DNA of 47,905 nt from the NCBI GenBank assembly GCA_001899235.1, contig MKVR01000002.1:179222-227126 (forward strand). Direction: 5' to 3'. Within the stretch, counting starts at the first letter, position 1. The number at the start of each line of letters is the position of its first letter. The notes under the pieces were generated by a model that had not been told where the DNA came from, did no database searches, and saw nothing but the letters and a program-made list of their open reading frames with translations. This DNA comes from Nitrosospira sp. 56-18. Its GTDB lineage: Bacteria > Pseudomonadota > Gammaproteobacteria > Burkholderiales > Nitrosomonadaceae. Below are positions 26,224 to 34,618 of the stretch, piece by piece. The position numbers and the translations under genes are program-made.

Positions 26224-26543
26224 TCGGGACAGGCAACCGCAATCCGGTTATCTCCATTCGCGTTGATGCGGCGGTACATCTCTTCGAGAAACGCAAAATC
26301 CGCCGCAAACATTTCCTCTATGACGCGCGGGTTGACTTGAGGCAGGTCTCCCAGCCGGCGTATGACCCGTGATAGAAGAATGATCGCGAGATATCCGGGA
26401 TTGGATTGCACGCGCGGATCTTTCATTGGCGCAATTTCATCATTCGCCGTCGCAAGCCGCATCACTCCCTTCTTGTGGATATTTCCCTCGGCATCGACAT
26501 ATCCATGAGGAAGCGTGAAATCAAATTCCGTTTGCAGGCTCAT
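26175..26543 (-). CDS. eCIS tail assembly protein with zinc-binding Cys pair
   Basis: Protein of 122 residues directly after the first tube gene, overlapping it by four bases (ATGA). It contains FDFTLPHGYVDAEGNIHKKG, typical of phage tail assembly chaperone-like proteins of eCIS, then helices around LAIILLSRVIRRLGDLPQV and MFAADFAFLEEMYRRIN. It ends in CPECSANFQVEV, half of a zinc ribbon. Likely role: chaperone for tube or cargo loading. The exact function is not established. Confidence 0.8.
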   Translation of the reverse strand: MSLQTEFDFTLPHGYVDAEGNIHKKGVMRLATANDEIAPMKDPRVQSNPGYLAIILLSRVIRRLGDLPQVNPRVIEEMFAADFAFLEEMYRRINANGDNRIAVACPECSANFQVEVQSSGEP

Positions 26544-26989
26544 TTCGTCCGATCCAGTCCTTCATGGGTAAGTTCGAGCGTGTCGATGGCGACGTCGGGG
26601 GCGGTCGCATTGAATGTCGGACCAGTCCACTTGGTGGGCCACGCCGCCACGAAGTCCCACTGCGCGGCGTCATTGCCTTCGTCATCCATCAAGATGATGG
26701 AACCGTTCTTCCGCGCATCTTTTATTTTCCCGTCCATGACCTGCTTGCGCCATTTCCAGAGATCCAGATCGTCTGTTATGCCCCGCTTCAGCGTGATATT
26801 GGCGAATTTCTTCAACCCCGGCAGCTTCGAAATGGTCATCGTCTTGTCGTCTCCCACGCGGTAGTCGACCGAGTCCGTCGCGGAGTCGAGGCCGGATACC
26901 TCGCGAAAACCAGCCCGCTGTATCCCGTCGATCTGGACCCTGAACTTGAATCCGCGATAAGGATCTCTTCGTTCTCCTGTGCTTGCCAT
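26540..26989 (-). CDS. Main inner tube protein (gp19/Afp1-like)
   Basis: Tail tube protein of 149 residues that should stack in hexamers inside the sheath. It has DPYRGFKFRVQIDGI at the N terminus, GFREVSGLDSATDSVDYRVG, KKFANITLKRGITDDLDLWKW and the C-terminal WPTKWTGPTFNATAPDVAID followed by TLELTHEGLD. A strong GAGGAGG precedes the ATG at about eight bases. It follows the second sheath gene by 18 bases. Confidence 0.94.
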   Translation of the reverse strand: MASTGERRDPYRGFKFRVQIDGIQRAGFREVSGLDSATDSVDYRVGDDKTMTISKLPGLKKFANITLKRGITDDLDLWKWRKQVMDGKIKDARKNGSIILMDDEGNDAAQWDFVAAWPTKWTGPTFNATAPDVAIDTLELTHEGLDRTK

Positions 26990-27007
26990 GCTGTTTGCCT
27001 CCTCGAT

Positions 27008-28339
27008 TTATGAAACATTCAACCCAGTCACAGCGATTGCGCTGGCGCTTTGAATAATACGAACCACAACAAATTCGGCGGGAACAGCCGGCGCCAGGCC
27101 GACATCGGTGACGATGGCTCCCGCCTCCCGGCTATCCCTGGCGTTGGTCTCGGCATCGCACTTGACAAAGAATGCCTGTGCCGGGCTGTCCCCCGCCAGC
27201 GCGCCCTGGGCAAACAGATCCTGGCAGTGGACGGTAAGCCGCTGGGCAACCCGCTCCCATAAAATCGGATCGTTCCCCTCATAGACGATGTCCTGCATGT
27301 TTTGCCTGATCCATCGGGCCAACGTAAGGAACAGCCGCCGGACGTTGACGTATCGCCACTGCGGCTGTCCGCTGAGGGTTCTCGCTCCCCAGATCCGGAT
27401 TCCCCTTCCTGCGGAACCGCGCAGGCAATTCACGCCGGCATCGTTCAGCGTCCCATGCTCCGTGTCTGTCAGGTCGATGCCTGGTTCAAGCATGCCTTCG
27501 ACCACTTCGTTCGCTGGTGCCTTGTGCACGCCAGTCCGGGCATCCGTGCGGGAGTAGATGCCGGCGATGTGGCCGCAGGGGGGCACCAGCACCGGAGCAT
27601 GGAAATCGGCATAGCCGTTTCCGCGATATCTGTTTTCCATGATCAGCCGGTCACAGGGAAGTGCTGTCTCCGGCCTCGTATCGGGCCATGTTGAAAGCAA
27701 TTTCCTCACGTACATCCAGGGGAAATAGAGCGCGCCCGGCCCCGGCGGCAGGCTGCGCCATTGCGATATCGCCTGGGCGGTTCGGTCATCCGATGCCGCA
27801 GCAAGTCCCCGCCCGCTTTCCGGCCCATCCAGAATGGCAAAACGATCGCCCATCCTGGCGCAATGCTCCAGCACTGCAGACTGGATTTCCTGGACAGCGC
27901 GGGCACCCGCTTTGCGAATAGGGGCCGACATCGCGTCGGGCACGCAAACGAGATCCGCATCTTCGCAGCTATCCAGCGCCGCGCCAGGAGCAAGCAGGCG
28001 CAGGAGGGCATCGCTCATTTTTGCCGCGCCATTTTCACCACTTGGAACAGGCACCACGAAACAATGCTCTCCCCCATTTTCGAAAAACCCACGCACCGCA
28101 TAGCCGAGGTAGCTTTCAGGCGATGGTTTGCAGAAATGCAGGAACTGCTGCCAGTGGTCGATACGATGGATTTCCGCGGAAGAGTCTCTGCTCCGGGATA
28201 TCGAATCGCCGAATCCGGCAAAGATGGGCACGGCAGTCTGAAATGCGGCTTGCGCACGCACCGGACCCGGCATCTCGTAGTACACGCCTGGCGTACGGTA
28301 GCGCGTGGGCATTTCGCGATGGCCGATTCCGATTTCCAT
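27008..28339 (-). CDS. Second contractile sheath protein
   Basis: Tail sheath protein of up to 443 residues. The N-terminal RYRTPGVYYEMPGPV corresponds to YRAPGVYVEEIPSAR of the main sheath. The C terminus (MYVRKLLSTWPDTRPE, HIAGIYSRTDARTGVHKAPAN, WRYVNVRRLFLTLARWI, and the final VGLAPAVPAEFVVVRIIQ) is the conserved sheath core. It lacks the long insertion of the main sheath. Two starts are possible: ATG 28339 or ATG 28312. The latter aligns with the main sheath start; neither has a strong ribosome site. In Afp several sheath paralogues are present, with the minor one probably at the baseplate end. Confidence 0.9.
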   Translation of the reverse strand: MEIGIGHREMPTRYRTPGVYYEMPGPVRAQAAFQTAVPIFAGFGDSISRSRDSSAEIHRIDHWQQFLHFCKPSPESYLGYAVRGFFENGGEHCFVVPVPSGENGAAKMSDALLRLLAPGAALDSCEDADLVCVPDAMSAPIRKAGARAVQEIQSAVLEHCARMGDRFAILDGPESGRGLAAASDDRTAQAISQWRSLPPGPGALYFPWMYVRKLLSTWPDTRPETALPCDRLIMENRYRGNGYADFHAPVLVPPCGHIAGIYSRTDARTGVHKAPANEVVEGMLEPGIDLTDTEHGTLNDAGVNCLRGSAGRGIRIWGARTLSGQPQWRYVNVRRLFLTLARWIRQNMQDIVYEGNDPILWERVAQRLTVHCQDLFAQGALAGDSPAQAFFVKCDAETNARDSREAGAIVTDVGLAPAVPAEFVVVRIIQSASAIAVTGLNVS

Positions 28340-28394
28340 GGTCAGCGGCGGTTACCGGACGTCACCCGGCCAGCAATTGTCATGGCGGGCCGCA

Positions 28395-30011
28395 TCAGAT
28401 TTTTTCCTGGCCTGTGGATTGGGAAATCCGGAAAATGACAAATTCCGCCGGCCGCACGATAGCCACGCCAATTTCTGTAATCACCTGTCCCAGATCGCGC
28501 ACTTCCGGCGGATTCAATTCGGCGTCGCATTTCACATAAAATGCTTCTTCCGGGGTCAGGCCGAAAAGCGCGCCGCTGCGCCAGACATTGGTCAGGAACG
28601 CAGTCACGTTGAGGCGGATCTTTCCCCACAGCATATAATCGTTCGGTTCAAAAACCACCCATTGGGTGCCTTTGTCGATGGATTCCTGCAGGAAAAGGAA
28701 GAAACGGCGCACAGGGATATATTTCCATTCCCCATTGCGATCGCCGCCGATGGTTCGGGCGCCCCATACGGTAACCGCTCCGTTGATGGTGCGTATCACA
28801 TTGACTCCCTGGGGATTGAGGATTTCCTGTTTCGGCTTGCTGACGTAGTACATGACGCCGGTGGCGCCGCGTACCACACAATTCGCCGGGGCCTTGTGCA
28901 CGCCGCGCTCCTCGTCGGTACGCGCGTATATCCCCGCCATATGGCCGCTGGGACCTACATAGGTGCGTCCCCGGTATTTCGCTTCGACTCCGCGCACCGG
29001 ATCGGTATCCTGCAACTGCTTCGCCGGATCCACCACTTCGATCTGCGGAAAATAAAAAGCCGCATTCTCGCTCGGGCGCGGTATCGGTTGCTCGCCGGAT
29101 TCGGAATAGGTCAGTTTCTCGATATCGAAGTCATTAGGATCGCCGACCACTTTCGGACTATCCAGGATGGCAAAAACATTTTCGTGGTTCTCATCCTCGC
29201 TGTAATCGATAAGGGCGTTCCACACATCCGGCGTCTTCGGCAAGCCCGGCGCCGCGATGATGGCGACTTCATCGATCGACTCGAAATTCATCAGCACCTT
29301 TTCGAGCTCGGCGGGAGATCTTACCCGGGCCACGAAGCAACGTGACCCTCCATTCTTGAAAAACCCGTGGACCGCATGGGTCAGCTCATAATGGCCGGGA
29401 TACATTGGCCTGGAGGCGTCCGCTCCGGACCTGAATGCAGAAAAAGGCCCAAAGCGTTTCGTATATTCCGTGAAATTCGTGCAAAATTTGGTGTCTCCCG
29501 GCGCAACATCCACATCAAACCTTTTGAGGTAGTACGGACGCTGATCGACCGGTTTCAACAGGTCGGCATCGGGCTCGCCGTGATCGTAGGTGAGATCTTC
29601 GTTCTCGACAGATCCCGCCGCCGGCGCGGGAACCGCGGACACCTCACTTCTGGCGGCGGTTATTTCCTTGTCCTTGTCTTTTATCTGCTTCGCAAGCCGC
29701 TTCTCGTCGTCGCCGGGCGCCACAGTCGCCTGTGCAGCCTTGAGATCATCCATTTCACGCTGCAGCCTGGCAAGCCGGGCATCCGGCGTTTCCACGGGCG
29801 TACCTGCCGGGCCTGGAGCGGTACTCGTTTTTTCGATTTCCTGGCGGGCAACGACAGGATCGTAATCGTCATTCACCACCGGATAATAAAGCGTATCCGG
29901 CACGATGCCGATGAATGCCGCCGTGTTGGTTCCCACCCCGGCTATGGGTTGTCTGGCGGAAGGTATTTCCTCCACGTAAACGCCGGGGGCGCGATAAGTC
30001 GTTCTTGCCAT
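28395..30011 (-). CDS. Main contractile sheath protein with charged insertion
   Basis: Tail sheath protein of 538 residues from ATG 30011 (GGGAGGAAAA just upstream; a longer frame to 30206 is not used). N-terminal YRAPGVYVEEIPSARQPIAG and the C-terminal core (GHMAGIYARTDEERGVHKAP, WKYIPVRRFFLFLQESI, ending RPAEFVIFRISQST) are diagnostic. Residues about 52-138 form an unusual highly charged stretch with a predicted coiled coil (LARLQREMDDLKAAQ, KRLAKQIKDKDKEITAARSE) between the N-terminal arm and the first globular part. That makes this protein about 95 residues longer than its paralogue. The gene is first of the structural run and 172 bases after the 130-residue gene. Confidence 0.93.
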   Translation of the reverse strand: MARTTYRAPGVYVEEIPSARQPIAGVGTNTAAFIGIVPDTLYYPVVNDDYDPVVARQEIEKTSTAPGPAGTPVETPDARLARLQREMDDLKAAQATVAPGDDEKRLAKQIKDKDKEITAARSEVSAVPAPAAGSVENEDLTYDHGEPDADLLKPVDQRPYYLKRFDVDVAPGDTKFCTNFTEYTKRFGPFSAFRSGADASRPMYPGHYELTHAVHGFFKNGGSRCFVARVRSPAELEKVLMNFESIDEVAIIAAPGLPKTPDVWNALIDYSEDENHENVFAILDSPKVVGDPNDFDIEKLTYSESGEQPIPRPSENAAFYFPQIEVVDPAKQLQDTDPVRGVEAKYRGRTYVGPSGHMAGIYARTDEERGVHKAPANCVVRGATGVMYYVSKPKQEILNPQGVNVIRTINGAVTVWGARTIGGDRNGEWKYIPVRRFFLFLQESIDKGTQWVVFEPNDYMLWGKIRLNVTAFLTNVWRSGALFGLTPEEAFYVKCDAELNPPEVRDLGQVITEIGVAIVRPAEFVIFRISQSTGQEKI

Positions 30012-30183
30012 TTTTCCTCCCTTTCGGATATGAGTCCTATGAATCGGTATGAGCCGATAACCCAGTTCTTCGAGCCGCAGGATCCCGTCCTGAAAACAGG
30101 CCTCAAAACAGGTACCCGGTCCACAAAAAATCCCTTGATCCCCTACCCCAGCGATTGCGGCGGATCGCAGGCCACGCCTGCCG

Positions 30184-30576
30184 TTACTGCTGCGGCTGCA
30201 TGACAAGCTCTATCCGATACCCATCTTCAGCCTGGCGATCCTTTACTTCCTTCTTCCTGGCGTCCTCCTGCACCGAGACGATCTGCTCGGCACGCATGCC
30301 GGACTTCCTGTCTATCGCAGTGATCACATACCGCCCGCCGGGACAATCCAGGAAAAAGAACAGGCCGTCCGCGCTCGATTCCGCCTGCCGCAGTGCCTTG
30401 CCGGCTGCAATCCCGGCACTTGCCGGCTGCGATCTCCCGGTACGCGGCGCTGCCTTTTCCATGGCTGGGCGGATATCGAGCTGGATGCCCGGCATCGGGT
30501 TGTGCTTTGCATCGGTTACCCGGCCGCAAACACTGACGTAATGGCTTATCCTTTCCCGGCTCGTCCATGCGCTCAT
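30184..30576 (-). CDS. Carboxypeptidase regulatory-like domain protein
   Basis: Protein of 130 residues with a beta-sandwich pattern (SVCGRVTDAKHNPMPGIQLDI, then GLFFFLDCPGGRYVITAIDRKSG), matching carboxypeptidase regulatory-like domains, and a charged tail. Similar small proteins occur beside the Pvc16-like gene in many eCIS clusters; their role is not known, perhaps capping or decorating the sheath end. Its ATG overlaps the stop of the Pvc16-like gene (ATGA). The 172 bases between it and the main sheath gene hold a short direct repeat (AAAACAGG twice) and nothing else I recognise. Confidence 0.78.
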   Translation of the reverse strand: MSAWTSRERISHYVSVCGRVTDAKHNPMPGIQLDIRPAMEKAAPRTGRSQPASAGIAAGKALRQAESSADGLFFFLDCPGGRYVITAIDRKSGMRAEQIVSVQEDARKKEVKDRQAEDGYRIELVMQPQQ

Positions 30577-31172
30577 GACGCGTTTCCAGCCTGCATGCGA
30601 AATTCGAGCACTTTTTCAGTAACCAATCCCACCACTTCCGGCTGCGCAGCATCCACCGCCAGGGTAACGGTATAATTGAGCGCCGCCTTGGGCTTTCCTC
30701 CTAGTGCCTGCCAGAATTCCCCAAGGCTCTGCAGGCGCCCAGGCTGCAGGGTGCTGACCGGAAGAGGCAAGTCCTGATCCAGGAGGCTGCCCTGAAGCAC
30801 CTCTTCGGGGAGAGTCCGGTAGCGCAGCAGCGCCCGTATCACCTCCCCAAGCAGCCGATGCTCATCCTCAGATGGATCCGCAACGCTCTGGCTTGGCCAC
30901 GCGGTTATGAGGTAGGACGCGTCTATCCGCACAGGGGCCATTGTTCGTGTCGCCGTCCCATCCATATGCCGGTCCAGATACACCTCATTGCTTCGCAACT
31001 CCAGGTTTTCGCGTATGTCATACAGAAAGAGATCGATCGCCGGCAAGGTAACGGAAGACGGAGGAAATTGATCGTCTGGAGCACCGAAACTAACATGCAC
31101 CTGCTCGGCCAGCCCCTTGGGCAACTCCCGCTTCAACAGCACGGCCAGCGTTTCATCCAGATCATTGATCAT
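30573..31172 (-). CDS. Pvc16/Afp16-like tail terminator (DUF4255)
   Basis: Protein of 199 residues of the Pvc16 N-terminal/DUF4255 family, which caps tube and sheath and sets tail length in Afp. N-terminal INDLDETLAVLLKRELPKGL, PPSSVTLPAIDLFLYDIREN, and later RIDASYLITAW with EDEHRLLGEVIRALLRYRTL are family hallmarks. The ATG at 31172 was chosen over 31262 because the sigma-54 promoter (31237-31252) would start the transcript near 31226, downstream of the longer start. It leads the eCIS operon. Confidence 0.92.
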   Translation of the reverse strand: MINDLDETLAVLLKRELPKGLAEQVHVSFGAPDDQFPPSSVTLPAIDLFLYDIRENLELRSNEVYLDRHMDGTATRTMAPVRIDASYLITAWPSQSVADPSEDEHRLLGEVIRALLRYRTLPEEVLQGSLLDQDLPLPVSTLQPGRLQSLGEFWQALGGKPKAALNYTVTLAVDAAQPEVVGLVTEKVLEFRMQAGNAS

Positions 31173-31236
31173 GATTGCTTTCGATATTTCCGATTTATCG
31201 CGTAAACCGCATGCATAGCTGATTGACTTTGACAGA

Positions 31237-31252
31237 TGCAACATCCGTGCCA
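31237..31252 (-). promoter_or_regulatory. Sigma-54 promoter of the eCIS operon
   Basis: On the minus strand the sequence is TGGCACGGATGTTGCA, an exact match to the sigma-54 consensus TGGCACG-N4-TTGCA with GG-N10-GC spacing (GG at 31251-31250, GC at 31239-31238). The predicted transcript start is near 31226, about 54 bases before the Pvc16-like ATG. A sigma-54 activator gene is present at 40773. Confidence 0.85.
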
Positions 31253-31404
31253 GCAGAGTCATATAAAATAGAGTTTGGAATCAGTAAGTTAAACAACCTA
31301 TCCGATCCACTATAAGTTGCGGCAGCCGCCGGAATCTCCTGCCGCATCGATAGAAATCGTCGTTCTCTATCCGCTAATCCCTTTCAATCAGTGACTTATA
31401 TGCA

Positions 31405-31430
31405 TGGGTTATTTCCAACCCAGGGTGGGT
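31405..31430. promoter_or_regulatory. Candidate activator site for the eCIS promoter
   Basis: Plus-strand arrangement TGGGT-N8-ACCCA-N3-TGGGT. The outer edge is 179 bases upstream of the -24 GG of the eCIS sigma-54 promoter, a normal enhancer distance for sigma-54 activators. The same arrangement is found at 31758-31783 and a compact form at 41865-41876. Confidence 0.55.
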
Positions 31431-31443
31431 CATAGTTGCGGGA

Positions 31444-31611
31444 CTAGCAGCCCGTCGGACTTGAAGAATCGAAGCGAAAATGTGACTGGGCGAGGGTGGG
31501 TTTTGACGATTTTGAAGGCCAATAGTCGTTCTATTGGTCGAAAAAGCGGCGAAATATAGACCAGCCAGATGCTTTTGCAGCCGATTTCCTTTAAATCCGA
31601 CAGGCTGCTAG
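31444..31611. mobile_element. 168-bp MITE of a second type
   Basis: Left end CTAGCAGCCCGTCGGACTT and right end AAATCCGACAGGCTGCTAG are imperfect inverted repeats (two mismatches over 19 bases), bounded by CTAG at both ends. There is an inner hairpin CCAATAG-TCGTT-CTATTGG at 31519-31537. It has no coding capacity. Ends starting with TAGCAGCC-GTCGGA are seen on IS1182-type elements, so this may be a remnant of one (family assignment is an inference). It lies between the two candidate activator sites of the divergent promoters. Confidence 0.65.
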
Positions 31612-31757
31612 AGCCGGCAAATCTCCCTTTCCGCCCCCGGATACCGAAACAACCATCCACGCCAGCAGCCAACTGCAAGAAACGCGCGGGAAAAAATGCA
31701 TTGGAACTGTATGGAAGCATGGCGCGACTGATGGGGAAATCGGGCAAATCGAAAAAG

Positions 31758-31783
31758 TGGGTGGACTTTGACCCATGTTGGCA
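31758..31783. promoter_or_regulatory. Candidate activator site for the signalling-operon promoter
   Basis: TGGGT (31758-31762), eight bases, ACCCA (31771-31775), three bases, TGGCA: the same layout as at 31405-31430 with two changes in the last half-site. The ACCCA begins 179 bases upstream of the -24 GG of the plus-strand sigma-54 promoter. Confidence 0.5.
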
Positions 31784-31948
31784 TTCTGTCAGTAGCGGCA
31801 CAAGCAACTGATTTACCGTGAAAAATAATTCCTGATCACCTATCCGGTCCGTGCCGTCCCCGATCGGTGGACAGGTATACCCCACCCCCGCAGGCGAATC
31901 AAAAGTTGATTAATGCCTGATTTCAAATGTTTTATTTTTGTAATATCT

Positions 31949-31964
31949 CGGCATGAAATTTGCT
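31949..31964 (+). promoter_or_regulatory. Sigma-54 promoter of the signalling operon
   Basis: CGGCATGAAATTTGCT keeps GG-N10-GC (GG 31950-31951, GC 31962-31963), GGCA and TTGC of the sigma-54 consensus, with T in place of C in the -24 box and C for the leading T. Predicted start near 31975, giving a leader of about 105 bases to the VWA-FHA gene. I see no riboswitch in that leader. Confidence 0.7.
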
Positions 31965-32080
31965 TTGGAGTGAATCATGGAACCTGAAAATCCCTATCCG
32001 GATAGTTGCCGCTGGTTTCAGGGAAATAGGGAAATATTCGCTTCAGAAGATCTTTATCGGCAGCCAATAGCAGCCATCGG

Positions 32081-33652
32081 ATGGTCGGCATGGATTATTT
32101 ACGGAGCTTATGGAAAGCGCTTGCGGGCGGCCCTGGTTCTACTGGCTGCAAGGCCGCCATCGTTCCTTTATTTTTCGCATACGGATTTCTCCCGTATGGG
32201 CTCACGCATGCCGGCGAGTTCCAGCTTTTATCGGTCAACGAACACCCTCCCGGCACGGTAGCGGCAACCGTTGCGATCCTGGCCGGGGACAATCCTCGCG
32301 CAACCGCCTTCCGGCTGAAGGTGAATGAGCACACCGTCGACGCGAACGATATAAAGCCTGCTTCAGCAGTTGCGTTCGATACGTCGATTATTCTCGAAAT
32401 CGACCAAAGCGGATCGATGGGACCCAACCGTATCAGGCAGATCCAGGAGGCGTTGCGGACGGTTCTGGGCAAGCCCGAGTCGAAACCGAATCTCGCCCTG
32501 TGGGCTTTCGACACCGAGGTAAGAAAAATCCATGGCTTTTCGAGGGACCCAGCCGAGATATCGAAAAGCATCGCTGAAATCAGCGCCAGATACGGGCGGG
32601 ACAGCAAAACCAAGCTGTTCGAAGCCATCGAGCTGGGTCTCTCGGAGTTGCGCAGCCGCGATGGCAAGGATCTCAAGCGCCTGATCGTCATCACGGATGG
32701 AAGGGATGACGGGAGCAGCATCACGGAGGACGTGGTCGCGAGCAAGGCCAACGCGCAAAACATCGCCATCGATGTGATCGGATTCGGCAATGTTGCCGCT
32801 CCGGACGCTGAACTGCTTGCGCGTCTGACGAAAAACACCGGGGGGTATTTTATTCCTGTGCGCTCCGCGCAGGATTTGTCGCGGGAACTCTATAAATTGT
32901 TCAATATGGTCCCGCCCCGGACATTTGACGTGACATTCCGCTACCAGCCTTCCCCCGATGGACGGCAAGCGGATTCCGCCCAAGTGGAATTCAACCCGTC
33001 CGGCAAAGCACCTGCGATACAGGCAGTCACGCAGAGGCTTTCGGCATTTCAAGCTGTGGGTTCGCCAAAACCCGCTTCCAGCGATAAAACCAGGGAGGGA
33101 AATCTCGACGTGGGAACGCTACTGGGTATCCTTATAGGCATCATTGTGGCCATTGTCCTGTTCGTGATGGCAAGAAAACGGCCGTCTCCTCCCCCCGCTC
33201 CGCTGCCGCCGCCCGTGACCCCGCCTGCGCGGCCTGTACCCGTACGGCGTGCGCGGACATCGGTGGGCTTCACATTCCCCGATCCTGCCCCCGGACGGCC
33301 CGCGGCTTTCCTGTACTGCACTGCCGGTCCCCTCAAGGGGCGGAAGATTCCGGTGGAGCAGCCAGTCTTCCGGATTGGATCGGGGGAAGACAGTGAACTG
33401 CAGCTGAGCGATGATTACGTGTCGAACAGGCACGCTGTCATAAAGTATGACGAAGGCAGTCTTTACCTGAGCGACAGCGAATCGCGCAATGGAACCTGGC
33501 TGAATGATGCAAGACTGGACGAAACCGCCCGGGCGCTTAGTCCTGGCGACCGTATCCGGACCGGAAGATCGGCCTTCGAACTGCGAGCCCCGAGTGAGGA
33601 AGCTGCGGGCGAGGTTTACCAGAAAGATGAGGGAGAATCCCTGGTGCCATGA
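32081..33652 (+). CDS. VWA-FHA transmembrane protein
   Basis: Protein of 523 residues with a signal-peptide-like segment (about 22-45, ending THA-GE). A von Willebrand A domain follows (about 100-275) with an intact MIDAS motif D108-x-S110-x-S112, plus ITDGRDDGS. Next come one transmembrane helix (346-364), a Pro-rich stretch, and a C-terminal FHA domain (about 410-510) with R431-I-G-S, S448-N-R-H and N470-G-T. The likely topology is VWA in the periplasm and phosphothreonine-binding FHA in the cytoplasm. It would link an envelope partner to the kinase/phosphatase encoded downstream. It is first in the operon after the sigma-54 promoter. The ribosome site is weak; ATG 32090 is an alternative. 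Confidence 0.88.
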   Translation: MVGMDYLRSLWKALAGGPGSTGCKAAIVPLFFAYGFLPYGLTHAGEFQLLSVNEHPPGTVAATVAILAGDNPRATAFRLKVNEHTVDANDIKPASAVAFDTSIILEIDQSGSMGPNRIRQIQEALRTVLGKPESKPNLALWAFDTEVRKIHGFSRDPAEISKSIAEISARYGRDSKTKLFEAIELGLSELRSRDGKDLKRLIVITDGRDDGSSITEDVVASKANAQNIAIDVIGFGNVAAPDAELLARLTKNTGGYFIPVRSAQDLSRELYKLFNMVPPRTFDVTFRYQPSPDGRQADSAQVEFNPSGKAPAIQAVTQRLSAFQAVGSPKPASSDKTREGNLDVGTLLGILIGIIVAIVLFVMARKRPSPPPAPLPPPVTPPARPVPVRRARTSVGFTFPDPAPGRPAAFLYCTAGPLKGRKIPVEQPVFRIGSGEDSELQLSDDYVSNRHAVIKYDEGSLYLSDSESRNGTWLNDARLDETARALSPGDRIRTGRSAFELRAPSEEAAGEVYQKDEGESLVP

Positions 33653-33682
33653 ACCCGACCATGCCGTATCAGGGAGAATCGC

Positions 33683-34618
33683 ATGGGTAAGGAATCCCGA
33701 GGTGCGCTCACCAGGGAATGGTCGGTAGGCGCGCGTTCGGAAACAGGTTATGTCCGTAATGAAAATCAGGACAGGATGAGTTGCGTCGGCACGCCTGCCG
33801 GTTATGCTTATATCGTATCCGATGGCATGGGAGGACATCGCGCCGGTGCGCTGGCGGCCCAAATGACGATCGAAACCTTGACGCGGGCCTTGCCCGGCAT
33901 CCAGTCCATTCCATGCGCCCCTGCTCAAATAAAGCAGGCACTGGAGGAAGCTAACCGGAGAGTGTACGAGCAGGGGCATTCGGGCAATGCCGAAACGCAG
34001 GGCATGGGCGCAACCGTTGTCGTGCTGTTCGTAGCCGGCCCGCAGGCGTTGATCGCCCATGTGGGAGACAGCCGGGCTTACATCCATGCCGGTGGCACGC
34101 TGCGGCAGCTCACCAGGGACCATAGCTGCGTCCAGAAAATGGTGGATGCAGGCCTGCTTGCCGCAGCCGACGCGGCATCGCACCCGGATGCCGGCGTATT
34201 GGACCGGGCAATCGGGGTGCTGCCGGATGTGAAGGTGGAACTTTCCGGCTGGATACCCCTGCACGGCGGCGATCGCATGCTTCTGTGCTCGGATGGCCTC
34301 CACGGATATGTCACGGACAGCGAAATCATGACCGTCCTCGAATATAAAGCCAGCCCGCAAGAGCTGACAAACCGCCTTGTCGATCTTGCGCTGCAGAAAG
34401 GGGGGGAAGATAACATTACGGTCCAGTTGCTCGAGTACGGACGCTCCCGGAAAAGTGCATGGTCGAAAATAATCCGGCGTATTGCCTGCAAAAAGACGAG
34501 GCGGGCAGCGAAAGCTTCCGGAATACAACATTCCGCACCATTCCCACTGCCTGCTTCAAGCAGGCCGATAGTGCCAATGATCAGGAATTCTGCAAATGGA
34601 CTCCAGATCAAAATCTGA
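33683..34618 (+). CDS. PP2C-type protein phosphatase (PppA/Stp1-like)
   Basis: Metal-dependent Ser/Thr phosphatase of 311 residues. It contains NENQDR (26-31, metal ligand D30), VSDGMGGHRAG (45-55, D47), the GATVV strand, HVGDSRAY, CSDGLHGYV and EDNITVQLL, so the metal-binding Asp set appears complete. The last 60 residues beyond the catalytic core are basic and low-complexity. AGGGAGAA precedes the ATG. It overlaps the FHA gene by 23 bases. Expected to reverse the phosphorylation made by the kinase at 37742, as PppA does to PpkA in type VI secretion (role transferred by analogy). Confidence 0.93.
   Translation: MGKESRGALTREWSVGARSETGYVRNENQDRMSCVGTPAGYAYIVSDGMGGHRAGALAAQMTIETLTRALPGIQSIPCAPAQIKQALEEANRRVYEQGHSGNAETQGMGATVVVLFVAGPQALIAHVGDSRAYIHAGGTLRQLTRDHSCVQKMVDAGLLAAADAASHPDAGVLDRAIGVLPDVKVELSGWIPLHGGDRMLLCSDGLHGYVTDSEIMTVLEYKASPQELTNRLVDLALQKGGEDNITVQLLEYGRSRKSAWSKIIRRIACKKTRRAAKASGIQHSAPFPLPASSRPIVPMIRNSANGLQIKI

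Noticed and set aside
31804-31817. Another GG-N10-GC match on the minus strand (GGTAAATCAGTTGC)
   Set aside because: The -24 box is poor (GGTAA) and it lies about 640 bases before the first eCIS gene, with a far better promoter at 31237-31252.
31977-32261. Open frame of 94 codons with GGAG upstream, just after the plus-strand sigma-54 promoter
   Set aside because: The predicted transcript starts at about 31975, so the ribosome site would not be in the mRNA. It overlaps the VWA-FHA gene by 180 bases in another frame and has no recognisable product.
33119-34531. Long minus-strand frame (470 codons) opposite the VWA-FHA and PP2C genes
   Set aside because: Complementary-strand shadow in GC-rich coding DNA; the plus strand carries complete conserved motifs.
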